Source: Aestuariibacter sp. GS-14 (GTDB lineage Bacteria; Pseudomonadota; Gammaproteobacteria; Enterobacterales; Alteromonadaceae). From it: 64,000 nt of DNA. Of the stretch, positions 52,965 to 61,264 are shown in pieces; position 1 is the first letter of the stretch, and each line of letters starts with the position of its first letter. The notes under the pieces were generated by a model. That model was not told the origin of the DNA, searched no databases, and saw only the letters and a program-made list of their open reading frames with translations. Location of the stretch: contig NZ_VHIP01000006.1 of the NCBI RefSeq assembly GCF_006494365.1, positions 124,001-188,000 of the forward strand, given 5' to 3'. The translations under genes were made by a program, and so were the position numbers.

Positions 52965-53942
52965 GTGAGTGACTTTACTTTTGCCGCGCTGTCGCCCGAT
53001 ACCATCCTTGCCGCACTTGAACAGTGCGGCATCTATCCCCAGTCGGGCCTGCTGGCGTTAAACAGCTACGAAAACCGCGTTTATCAGTTTATTAGCGACG
53101 AGCAGCAACGCTTTGTTGTGAAGTTCTACCGGCCGCAGCGCTGGAGCGACGAGCAAATTCTGGAAGAACACCAGTTTAGCCAGGAACTGGCAGACGCCGA
53201 AATTCCCATAGTGGCGCCTTGCCTGCACAATGGCCAGTCGCTGCATTACGCTCAACAGTACCGTTTCGCATTGTTTCCGTCTGCGGGCGGACGACAGTTT
53301 GAACTGGATAACCTTGACCACCTTGAGTGGATGGGACGCTTTATCGGCCGTATGCATAAAGTAGCCGGGAGCAACCCTTTTGCGCACCGCCCTACGCTGA
53401 ATACCGAGAGTTTTTTAACTCAGCCGCGCAATACGCTGGAGCACAGTGAGTTGTTGCCAGATGGCCTGAAAAACGCTTTTTTTACCATTTTGGATCAGGT
53501 AATAAGCCTAACCAAAACGCTCTACAAACCCAAAAAGACCATTCGCCTGCATGGCGATTGTCACGCGGGGAATATTTTGTGGCGAGACGGCCCGATGTTT
53601 GTTGATATGGACGATTGCCGAATGGGCCCGGCAGTGCAGGATTTGTGGATGATGTTAAGCGGCGACCGCCCTCAACAGTTACTGCAATTAGAAACGATGC
53701 TGGAAGCCTATGAAGAGTTTTGCGACTTCGATAATCGGGAACTGGCGTTAATTGAGCCTCTGCGCGCTATGCGAATGGTGCATTACATGGCCTGGCTGTC
53801 AGATCGCTGGCAAGATCCCGCGTTTCCAAGGGCATTCCCGTGGTTTGGTGAACTCAAATACTGGGAACAGCAGGTACTGGCCCTGAAAGAGCAATTGTCT
53901 GTTCTGCAAGAACCACCGTTGTCACTCACTCCGCAGTACTGA
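52965..53942 (+). CDS. srkA: Stress-response Ser/Thr protein kinase SrkA (RdoA/YihE)
   Basis: A 325-residue aminoglycoside-phosphotransferase-fold kinase that in E. coli protects against envelope and oxidative stress. Very similar along its length to E. coli SrkA: NSYENRVYQF, RFVVKFYRPQRWSDEQILEEHQF, the catalytic LHGDCHAGNILWRDGPMFVDMDD, and LQEPPLSLTPQY at the end. The start is a GTG. It begins 11 bp after ccoG, so it is likely co-transcribed and may be controlled by oxygen too. In E. coli this gene is followed directly by dsbA; here btuB stands between. Confidence 0.96.
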   Translation: MSDFTFAALSPDTILAALEQCGIYPQSGLLALNSYENRVYQFISDEQQRFVVKFYRPQRWSDEQILEEHQFSQELADAEIPIVAPCLHNGQSLHYAQQYRFALFPSAGGRQFELDNLDHLEWMGRFIGRMHKVAGSNPFAHRPTLNTESFLTQPRNTLEHSELLPDGLKNAFFTILDQVISLTKTLYKPKKTIRLHGDCHAGNILWRDGPMFVDMDDCRMGPAVQDLWMMLSGDRPQQLLQLETMLEAYEEFCDFDNRELALIEPLRAMRMVHYMAWLSDRWQDPAFPRAFPWFGELKYWEQQVLALKEQLSVLQEPPLSLTPQY

Positions 53943-53959
53943 TCCACATAAACATACCC

Positions 53960-53978
53960 ATGCCAGTACAGCTGGCAT
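53960..53978 (+). terminator. Hairpin after srkA
   Basis: ATGCCAG/CTGGCAT stem with a 5-nt loop, with T-rich sequence some bases later. A plausible end of the ccoG-srkA transcript. Confidence 0.5.
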
Positions 53979-53992
53979 TGCGGTATAAAAAT

Positions 53993-54020
53993 TTTACTTT
54001 TTATTCCATCCACTTATAAT
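53993..54020 (+). promoter_or_regulatory. Promoter of the riboswitch-btuB unit
   Basis: TTTACT (53993-53998), 16-bp spacer, perfect TATAAT (54015-54020). The start is expected near 54026, at the 5' edge of the riboswitch. Confidence 0.65.
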
Positions 54021-54027
54021 TGCCGCC

Positions 54028-54207
54028 AACACAGGTGCCCAGCCTTATACGCGCTGGGATAATCGGGAAGTAAGTGAAAGACTTACGCTGCCCCCGCAAC
54101 GGTAATCAAGCAATAGTTTTATTGTGTTCCCTATGCGCCACCGGCTTTGCCGGGAAGGCGGGACGCACGCAACCGCGTGTTTGACAGCCCGGAGACCGGC
54201 CTGTGCA
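54028..54207 (+). ncRNA. Cobalamin (B12) riboswitch
   Basis: Contains the class hallmarks in order: ACAGGTGCCC, GGGAAGTAAGTGAAAGACTTACGC hairpin (stated as described motif around 54065-54088), the near-invariant B12 box GCCCCCGCAACGGTAA at 54090-54105, a GCCGGGAAGGCGG element and AGCCCGGAGACCGGCC near the end. It lies directly upstream of btuB and would reduce its expression when cobalamin is plentiful. Confidence 0.93.
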
Positions 54208-54279
54208 GGGTCGATGCACCAGCAAGGCATCGAAAATCTTATCTCGGCACTCGGTGGGAGTGCAAACAGAGAACCTATT

Positions 54280-56187
54280 ATGATCATTCGTACACTTTCA
54301 TGCGCGGTAGCACTGGCCTGCACTGCGGGCTTTTCAACTACTTCATTCGCACAATCAGCACCCGTTGAAACCATTACCGTAACCGGTTCGCGTACGCCAC
54401 TGGCACTCAGTAAACTGGCTGCGTCGGTTACCGTGCTTACCGAACAGGACATTCAGGCATCCGGCGCGTCGCAGATCACCGATTTGTTACGCGGTTTACC
54501 GGGTATTAGTATTAGTCAGTCTGGTAGCCCGGGCTCGTTAACTGAGTTGCGCTTGCGCGGCAGTGAAACCAATCATCTGCTGGTGCTCATCGACGGTGTG
54601 GTAGCCAACGACATCAGCCAGGGCAGCTTATTCGACTTCGCCCATTTAACCGCCGCCAATATTGTTCGCATTGAATTGTTCCGCGGTGCACAAAGCGCCT
54701 TGTGGGGCAGTGGTGCCGTAGGCGGCGTACTCAGCATTACCACCACAGCGGCCAATCAATCCAATTCCACTGTGAGTGTGTCGGCCGGTGCCGGTAACGC
54801 CGACACCTATCGCGCAGCAGCCTCTGCCAGTTTCCGTGGCGAGCAACTTCAGGCAAATGCCTCTGCCAGTGTGCTTGATACCGCAGGTGACAACGTGTCA
54901 CGCCTGGGTGGTGAGCGCGACGGATACGAAAACACCACATTGAATGGTGGTATTCAGTGGCAACCAGCCGAGCAACACAGTCTGGATGCAAAAGTACGCT
55001 TCACCGACTACACCAATCAGTACGATGGGGTAGATTACGCGGTAACTGGTCTGCCAGCCGATGCGGATAACGTTACCAATGGTGAGCAGTTATCAGCACA
55101 GGTAAACTGGCAGTTTACCCCTACAGACCTGCCCTATCGCAGCGTAGTGAGCATTCATTACAACCGCAACGAAAACAGCAATACTACCGACGGTATTGAT
55201 GCAGGTGGTACACAGGGTGAGCGCAAACAGTTTACCTGGACGCATTTTGTTGCTCTGGGTGAAACCACACTGGCAGTTGGCAGTGAGTACCTGCGCCGTG
55301 AATTCGAGCAAAGTGGCCCGGTTAGCTGGGACGACCCCAATTACCGCGGTGAAGACAGTACCAGCAGTGTGTTTGCCGAATTAACCGGTTTGGGCAACGA
55401 CAAGCTGAATACACAATTGAGTGTGCGTTACGACGACAACGAACGCTTTAGCCGCGCCTGGAGCTATCGCGCCGGGGCACGTTATGCCATTACCGATAAC
55501 GTAAAGGTATTCGCCAGTGTGGGGCAAGCCGTAAAAACGCCCAGCTTCACTGAGCTGTATGGCTATTATCCCGCCACATTTATTGGCAACCCTGCCCTGC
55601 TTCCTGAACAAAGCCAGGATGTTGAATTAGGCGCAGATATTATTTTACCGGCCAATGTCACCTTGCAGCTAAGTGTGTTTTCAACGCGCTTAGAAGACGA
55701 GATTCAGGGTTTCGTGTACGACGCCGACAGCGGTATGTACACGGCCCAGAATGCCTTTGGCAAATCGCGTCGCGACGGTGTTGAAGCCTCCGCACAGTGG
55801 CAGTATGACGATATCAGCGTAACGGCACACTACACATACCTGGATGCAACCCAGGGTGAAACTGAAACAGTTGAACTGCGCCGTCCAAATCACACAGGCT
55901 CACTCACTGCACGCTATTCATTCCCGGTTCAGGGTTTGTCTGCTTATATTAAGGCTGCGTATACTGGTACCCGGTTAGATACTTTCTACCCACCGTGGCC
56001 GGCGAGTGCACAAACCCTGCATTTAAAGCCTTACTGGCTAACGACGGCTAACATCGATTATCAAATCGATAGCCAGTGGCAGGCAGGTTTGCGCATTGAC
56101 AACGCACTGGATGAATCATTTGAGGATATCGTAGGGTATCAGGGCAGTAACCGCAGAATTCTGGCTCACACCAGCTATTCATTTTAA
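54280..56187 (+). CDS. btuB: Cobalamin TonB-dependent outer-membrane receptor BtuB
   Basis: A 635-residue outer-membrane transporter for vitamin B12. Signal peptide MIIRTLSCAVALACTAGFSTTSFA, TonB box VETITVTGS, plug domain (about residues 40-150, with LLRGLPGISISQSG and ALWGSGAVGGVLSI), and a barrel ending in HTSYSF. The ORF can be read back into the riboswitch, but the ATG at 54280 opens the signal peptide. The upstream riboswitch confirms the B12 role. No btuF, btuC or btuD is adjacent; the inner-membrane partners must lie elsewhere. Confidence 0.95.
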   Translation: MIIRTLSCAVALACTAGFSTTSFAQSAPVETITVTGSRTPLALSKLAASVTVLTEQDIQASGASQITDLLRGLPGISISQSGSPGSLTELRLRGSETNHLLVLIDGVVANDISQGSLFDFAHLTAANIVRIELFRGAQSALWGSGAVGGVLSITTTAANQSNSTVSVSAGAGNADTYRAAASASFRGEQLQANASASVLDTAGDNVSRLGGERDGYENTTLNGGIQWQPAEQHSLDAKVRFTDYTNQYDGVDYAVTGLPADADNVTNGEQLSAQVNWQFTPTDLPYRSVVSIHYNRNENSNTTDGIDAGGTQGERKQFTWTHFVALGETTLAVGSEYLRREFEQSGPVSWDDPNYRGEDSTSSVFAELTGLGNDKLNTQLSVRYDDNERFSRAWSYRAGARYAITDNVKVFASVGQAVKTPSFTELYGYYPATFIGNPALLPEQSQDVELGADIILPANVTLQLSVFSTRLEDEIQGFVYDADSGMYTAQNAFGKSRRDGVEASAQWQYDDISVTAHYTYLDATQGETETVELRRPNHTGSLTARYSFPVQGLSAYIKAAYTGTRLDTFYPPWPASAQTLHLKPYWLTTANIDYQIDSQWQAGLRIDNALDESFEDIVGYQGSNRRILAHTSYSF

Positions 56188-56293
56188 CGGTTTGCCGACA
56201 ACCACATTCGCCTGGTCGATAGCGACTAGGCGAAGTGCGGCCCTTGTGATAACCTCAGCACTTTCCATAGCTTGACGAAGGACGTATACAAGA

Positions 56294-56920
56294 ATGAAGA
56301 AGTTTGCATTGTTGATAATGCTGGCATTATTGGTGCCGCTACAGGCGTGTGCTGCCGAAAAATGGCAGGAAGGCGAGCACTATGAAGTACTGGATAAGCC
56401 CTTGAGTGAAAAACCTCAGGTCGTTGAGTTTTTCTCGTACTGGTGTCCTCACTGTTATCGCACCGAGCCTTTTGTAGTCAAGCTGAAAGCAGCACTGGAC
56501 AAAGGTGTTAAATTCGAAAAAGTGCACGTAAACTTCATGCCTTATACCAGTCAGGAAGTTCAGGACGACGTAACAAAAGGCATGCTGCTGGCCAAAGCGC
56601 TGAAGCAGGAAGACGAGTTAAGCGGTGCCATTTTTAACTACATTCATCGCCAGCGCGCAACCATTACCGGCATCAAGGATATCCGCAATATCTTTGTGAT
56701 CAATGGTGTGGATGGCGAGAAATTTGACAGTCTGGTAGACAGCTTTGGCGTTAAGTCGATGCTGGCGAAAAACAATAAAGTCATTGAAGATTACCGCAAC
56801 GATGTGCGTTCGGTACCTACTTTCATTGTTAACGGTAAATACAAAGTACAATTTACCCGCGACATGACCGAACAGGATCGCCTGGACGTCATTAACTTCC
56901 TGGCCGCTAAGAAAAGCTAA
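56294..56920 (+). CDS. dsbA: Thiol:disulphide interchange protein DsbA
   Basis: A 208-residue periplasmic oxidase that introduces disulphides into exported proteins. Signal peptide MKKFALLIMLALLVPLQACA, active site FSYWCPHCYRTEPF (CPHC), helical insert, and cis-Pro loop VRSVPTFIVNGKYKV. A Cys (QAC) in the signal region could be misread as a lipobox, but the cleavage after CAA fits a normal periplasmic protein. In E. coli it follows srkA; here it comes 106 bp after btuB. Confidence 0.95.
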   Translation: MKKFALLIMLALLVPLQACAAEKWQEGEHYEVLDKPLSEKPQVVEFFSYWCPHCYRTEPFVVKLKAALDKGVKFEKVHVNFMPYTSQEVQDDVTKGMLLAKALKQEDELSGAIFNYIHRQRATITGIKDIRNIFVINGVDGEKFDSLVDSFGVKSMLAKNNKVIEDYRNDVRSVPTFIVNGKYKVQFTRDMTEQDRLDVINFLAAKKS

Positions 56921-56942
56921 TACAGCCTCTTTACGCTATAAG

Positions 56943-56970
56943 AAGCCGAACGCAATGTTCGGCTTTTTTA
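56943..56970 (+). terminator. Rho-independent terminator after dsbA
   Basis: AAGCCGAAC/GTTCGGCTT stem with 5-nt loop and a run of T. Strong in the plus direction. Confidence 0.9.
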
Positions 56971-57173
56971 TTTCTGCTTCTTTTAACGAGGGAAAGCACG
57001 AGTTATGCGCAATAGCAGGATACCGTCTCCCGGCATCAGGGCCTTGCAACCTTACCGGTCATTAGTCACCTTCTACCGCCCATTTTTCAGGTATTATTAA
57101 CCCGCCAACACAGCTTAGTTGCGAAAAAAGGTAGCTGCAGGCAGCTACCTCATGTATTGACTGATACGCAGAG

Positions 57174-57809
57174 TCAAGCCGGGGAGTAAGGCAATGATGA
57201 CTGGTGTGCAACAATTCTCAGCTTGCCGGATTTGTCCTTAACATAAGCAAAGGTGTATTCCACTTTTGTTTCGCCACCTTTTATGTCGGTAAAATAATAA
57301 TTACCCATGGCCACTGCCATACTACAGCTATTATTAATAATCCCAACATTGTCAAATTTCACTTTGGTATAGGGCTTAATGGCAAAACCTTTATCTTCAG
57401 TGTACGACTCATTCCCACCTACAAAGTAAGATAATGCTGCGTCAAAACTCGATCTAAACTGCACCTTGGCGGCCAGGGTGGGTTTGAACAACACGCTGCT
57501 TAGGTCGTAGCCATACATGTCCTGAATAAAATCTGCAGCCGCAGTTTTATAGTCCCCGTTAGCCGTATACACCGAACCAATACGAACAATCCCATCTCCC
57601 CATAATTTCTGGGCTTCAACCACTTCGCGCTCTGAAATACAGGAATCAGAATAGAGTAAACGGTTATCTGCCACCGGCGCGGATGAATGGCTCATTGCGG
57701 GCTCACTTGCAGCACTGTTTAACTGCTGGGATTGCGCGGTAGCACAACCTGTTAATATCACTGAAGAAAGCGACATAGCCACTAACGTTTTTAAGTTCAT
57801 TTTTTGCAT
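57174..57809 (-). CDS. Lipoprotein with an NTF2-like (CaMKII-association/SnoaL-type) fold
   Basis: A 211-residue lipoprotein (lipobox VILTGC near residue 22). The later part is a probable NTF2-like domain (about residues 65-208): VEAQKLWGDGIVRIGSVY, a short TALF-like strand VLFKPTLAAKVQFRSSFDAALSYFVGG, AMGNYYFTDIKGGETKVEYTFAYVKDKSGKLRIVAHQSSLPY, the last being a typical ending of that family. Related proteins are often called phosphoribosyl-AMP cyclohydrolase-like, without evidence of activity. Function unknown. The ATG at 57809 has GAGAG 7 bp upstream; an ATG at 57815 overlaps that site. Confidence 0.75.
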   Translation of the reverse strand: MQKMNLKTLVAMSLSSVILTGCATAQSQQLNSAASEPAMSHSSAPVADNRLLYSDSCISEREVVEAQKLWGDGIVRIGSVYTANGDYKTAAADFIQDMYGYDLSSVLFKPTLAAKVQFRSSFDAALSYFVGGNESYTEDKGFAIKPYTKVKFDNVGIINNSCSMAVAMGNYYFTDIKGGETKVEYTFAYVKDKSGKLRIVAHQSSLPYSPA

Positions 57810-58087
57810 AATCATACTCTCTTATACCTAAATTAGATAAGTAAACAGTGTCGACTAATCACTGCCTGTTGTTCATGATTAAGCGTATTGTTTAAGCCTG
57901 AATAAAACTTGAAAGGAAGATTAAAAGAACATTAAAAATGCGCAGGCTTTGGAAGCTCGCAGTTTCAACAAGGATTCAGCCGTGCTGTAACCGGCATCAA
58001 TAAACTATTGGAGAGGTCTTTTCGTATACTTGTTAGTGTCTATACTAGGAGTGTGGAACCGCATCCTTGTTAATGTTGGAGTCGCTC

Positions 58088-59287
58088 ATGTTAAGACAAC
58101 TGGTGTATCGTAGTCGGGCTACCCAAAAGATGTCTGAACAGGATATCGATAAAATAGTCGATGATTCAGTTCCCTTTAATAAGGCCAACAACATAACCGG
58201 TTTATTGCTGTTCGATGGAGAATTCTTTTTTCAGGTTCTTGAGGGTGAGGGCGAAACCGTTCATGGTCTGTTTGAACATATTAAAAGCGATCCCCGCCAT
58301 ACCAACGTTGTGAAAGTCGTCGACAGCGCCTGCGCCCAACGCGAATTTGGGAAATGGCATTTGCGGACCCTAATTTTAAATCCCGATAACCAGTGTTACT
58401 GGTTACCTCAAGACCTTACCGTAAGACGAGACAGCAGGGTATTCTCGTTGCTTAACAGCTTCGCTACCGGCCGCTGGCGCAGCTGCGTGTCGGCAGAAGA
58501 CAAAGCCTCAGTTAATTGTATTATTGCTACCAGCGCGATTACGCTGGCCCCTTATCCTGCCAGTCAAATTCAATTTGCCTTTCAACCAATTGTCGATACC
58601 CGAATTGGTGGTATCTCGTCCTATGAAGCACTATTACGCAATCAGGATGGGACCTATCCGGAGCTAATTTTAGCCGGCCTTCCTGAGCAACAACGATACG
58701 AGTTTGATTTAAATTCCAAGGCAATTGCCATCACACAGGGCGCAAAACTTTTACAACCCGGTCAGTCTTTATCGGTTAACTTGCTGCCCGGCGCAATAAC
58801 GCAAAATAAACAAGTGGTGGACCAATTATTACGCTATCTGAAAGAAGGCGGGTTGCGACCGGAACAATTAATACTGGAGATCACCGAAAGTGAAATGGTG
58901 AAAGAGAGTGATGCCTTTTTTGCTGTAATTGAAAGCATTCGTGCCACAGGGATCCGCCTGTCACTGGATGATTTTGGTGCGGGTTACGCCGGTCTTTCAT
59001 TACTGGCAGATCTCATGCCTGACAAAATTAAGCTGGATAGAGCTATTACCAACGGGATTCATGAAAGTGGGCCGCGTCAGGCTATTCTGCACTCGGTATT
59101 TGAATTTGCCAATGCCACGGGCAGCCACCTGATAGTTGAAGGCGTAGAAAGCTTTGAAGAGTGGCTCTGGCTGAATAATACAGGGGTCCGTAAATTTCAG
59201 GGCTTTTTGTTTGCCAGGCCACAGTTAAATGGTACCCAGGCGATCCACTTTAACGCACGCGCATTAATCAACCAACTACAAGACTAA
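58088..59287 (+). CDS. BLUF-EAL blue-light-regulated cyclic-di-GMP phosphodiesterase
   Basis: A 399-residue cytoplasmic photoreceptor. The N-terminal BLUF domain (about residues 1-95) has the flavin-switch residues Tyr7, Asn31, Gln49 and Trp90, spaced exactly as in AppA (24, 18 and 41). The C-terminal EAL domain (about 165-395) has SYEALLR, SVNLLPGAI, LEITESE, LDDFGAGYAGLS, DKIKLDR, VEGVES and QGFLFARP, so metal and substrate residues all look intact. Light should change c-di-GMP breakdown, as in Klebsiella BlrP1. The ATG at 58088 has GGAG upstream; earlier in-frame starts lack one. Convergent with a PAS chemoreceptor. Confidence 0.95.
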   Translation: MLRQLVYRSRATQKMSEQDIDKIVDDSVPFNKANNITGLLLFDGEFFFQVLEGEGETVHGLFEHIKSDPRHTNVVKVVDSACAQREFGKWHLRTLILNPDNQCYWLPQDLTVRRDSRVFSLLNSFATGRWRSCVSAEDKASVNCIIATSAITLAPYPASQIQFAFQPIVDTRIGGISSYEALLRNQDGTYPELILAGLPEQQRYEFDLNSKAIAITQGAKLLQPGQSLSVNLLPGAITQNKQVVDQLLRYLKEGGLRPEQLILEITESEMVKESDAFFAVIESIRATGIRLSLDDFGAGYAGLSLLADLMPDKIKLDRAITNGIHESGPRQAILHSVFEFANATGSHLIVEGVESFEEWLWLNNTGVRKFQGFLFARPQLNGTQAIHFNARALINQLQD

Positions 59288-59310
59288 CTGCACCCTGTTT
59301 GCAGTTAGTC
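59282..59310. terminator. Bidirectional hairpin between BLUF-EAL and PAS-chemoreceptor genes
   Basis: Perfect 11-bp stem GACTAACTGCA/TGCAGTTAGTC with a 7-nt loop. The T-run is poor. It overlaps the stop codon region of the BLUF-EAL gene. Confidence 0.65.
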
Positions 59311-59317
59311 CCGGTCG

Positions 59318-61069
59318 TTATTGATCAATTTTCCCTAGCATCACCGCCAAGTCGTCTATGCGGGTTACCGTATCCTTCACCAGTTTATCAATTTCGTTAC
59401 TGGCGTCACGAGAATGGGAAGCCAGGTTTCTTACTTCATCCGCCACCACGGCAAAACCACGACCTACATCACCCGCCCGGGCCGCTTCAATCGCAGCATT
59501 AAGCGCCAATAGGTTAGTTTGCTCTGAAATCCCGTTAATAGTGCCAATAATATTACTAATGGTCTGACTTACACTGAGCACTCCCTTCATGGCTTCCTGA
59601 GTTTGATTAACAGCAATCCTTCGGGCCGTAATATCAATACCAAACAACACGTATTGAGTAATTTCATCTTTAAAATTCTTCAGTGCACAAATTCCGGCAT
59701 CCAACGACAACAGAAAATCACCATGACCAAAATTTATCTGCAATTTAATATTCCCACTGCCCTGCAACTCTGCCTTGTGTTCTGCGCTGAGTTCTTTTAA
59801 CACTTGATCCACAAAGGCCTGCTGCGTGGCCCTTGAACCGAGCTTTGCTGCCAGCAAATCACTGGGCGTTTTCAACCGGCCATCCTTATCAATGTCGATT
59901 AGCACCAATGAATTGTCGATGGCATTGATTTTACGGGTAAAGTCCAGCGCCATCTGTTTAACCTCGGTAATGTTAGCCTGTACCGAAATATAGTTTTTCA
60001 CCTCGCCTTTTTCATTCAGGATTGGCGTGATAGACAACGATACCCAGTACGGCTCGCCACTCTTGGTATAGTTTAGGATTTCATCATAAAACGGCGTACG
60101 GTCGTGCAGATTCTTGCGAATTCGGGCTATGGTGTCTACTGAGGTTTCGGGGCCCTGCAGGAAGTCGCCCGGTTTCTTGTGTTTAATTTCTGCCAGTGAA
60201 TAGCCGGTTAACCTTTCAAAGCCTTTATTCACGTACACAATCAGCCCGGCCGAATTGGTAATAATGACTGAGTTATCTGTTTCATTGGCAACCATAGAGA
60301 GCATTTCCCGCTCTTCCCGCATGAGTACTTCCTGGGTTACGTCTTTAACAAACGCGGTATACAACGTTTTGCTTTCAAGTCTGACTTTCGATAACGATAA
60401 CTGCCCCCACAGCACTTTACCGTCTTTACGTTCTATTTTAATTTCACGGCTGGTACCGACGATTTTATCCTGCCCGGTTTCCCGGTTAGCGTTAACATAT
60501 CTATCGTGATTTGCCTGAATAGCCTGTGGAACCAGCATCTTCACGTTTTGCCCCAGCACTTCCTCACGATCGTATCCCCACAAGGTTTCAGCGGCGGCAT
60601 TGAACAAGGTAACGCAGTTGTGTTCATCGATACAGACAACGGCATCCAATGCCTGCTCGAGCGTTTGCGCCATAGTTTCCCGGGAATCTCTTTCCTGAGA
60701 AATATCACGCACAAAAGCGGTGTAATGAATTTGCCCGTTGAGCACAATTTTGGACAACGACAATTGTACCCACAGCTTACTGCCATCCTTGCGTTGTAAC
60801 TGGACGTCCCTGGAGCTACCAACAATTTTATCCTGACCAGTCTGGCGATGGTGGTTTACAAAGCTATCGTGCTTAGCGCGCAATTCATGAGGAAGTAACA
60901 TAGCTACGTTTTTACCCACGACTTCACTTTTTCGATAGCCCCAGATCTGTTCTGCAGCAAGGTTAAAAAATGTAACTATATTTTTTTCGTCGATACTGAC
61001 CACCGCAATAATACTCTGTTCGAGGGCCTGAATTGCTTGGTTGGTTTTCGTCTTTTGTTGCCAGAACAT
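59318..61069 (-). CDS. Soluble PAS-domain methyl-accepting chemotaxis-type protein
   Basis: A 583-residue cytoplasmic receptor with no membrane segment. PAS1 (about residues 10-125) and PAS2 (about 130-250) are close duplicates: both have TGQDKIVG(S/T)SR followed by RKDG, LW and QLSLSK. PAS3 (about 255-375) has [10 protein letters not shown], resembling a LOV domain but without the photo-active Cys. A fourth sensory region (about 380-490) precedes a short chemoreceptor tip with [38 protein letters not shown], the CheA/CheW contact. PAS1/2 could bind heme or flavin. The signalling helices are short, so coupling to CheA is not certain. Confidence 0.9.
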   Translation of the reverse strand: MFWQQKTKTNQAIQALEQSIIAVVSIDEKNIVTFFNLAAEQIWGYRKSEVVGKNVAMLLPHELRAKHDSFVNHHRQTGQDKIVGSSRDVQLQRKDGSKLWVQLSLSKIVLNGQIHYTAFVRDISQERDSRETMAQTLEQALDAVVCIDEHNCVTLFNAAAETLWGYDREEVLGQNVKMLVPQAIQANHDRYVNANRETGQDKIVGTSREIKIERKDGKVLWGQLSLSKVRLESKTLYTAFVKDVTQEVLMREEREMLSMVANETDNSVIITNSAGLIVYVNKGFERLTGYSLAEIKHKKPGDFLQGPETSVDTIARIRKNLHDRTPFYDEILNYTKSGEPYWVSLSITPILNEKGEVKNYISVQANITEVKQMALDFTRKINAIDNSLVLIDIDKDGRLKTPSDLLAAKLGSRATQQAFVDQVLKELSAEHKAELQGSGNIKLQINFGHGDFLLSLDAGICALKNFKDEITQYVLFGIDITARRIAVNQTQEAMKGVLSVSQTISNIIGTINGISEQTNLLALNAAIEAARAGDVGRGFAVVADEVRNLASHSRDASNEIDKLVKDTVTRIDDLAVMLGKIDQ

Positions 61070-61264
61070 ATAATACTCCGCCTGTAATTTGTTACTTCTT
61101 CAGACTTGCGTCTACCGAACAATAAACAGCAATAGACCGGACTGCCCGATCAAACCAGAAAATAATACGAACATCATTAACAATACGTTCACATAGCGCA
61201 GTACACATTGCACTCTTTTCGAGAAATCTACGTAATAAGGAAAAGGTAATGGCGACGAACGTTT

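Noticed and set aside
54124..54279. N-terminal extension of the btuB ORF
   Set aside because: It runs through the cobalamin riboswitch and precedes the signal peptide.
59318..61069. PAS3 as a LOV photoreceptor
   Set aside because: The Cys needed for the flavin adduct is absent.
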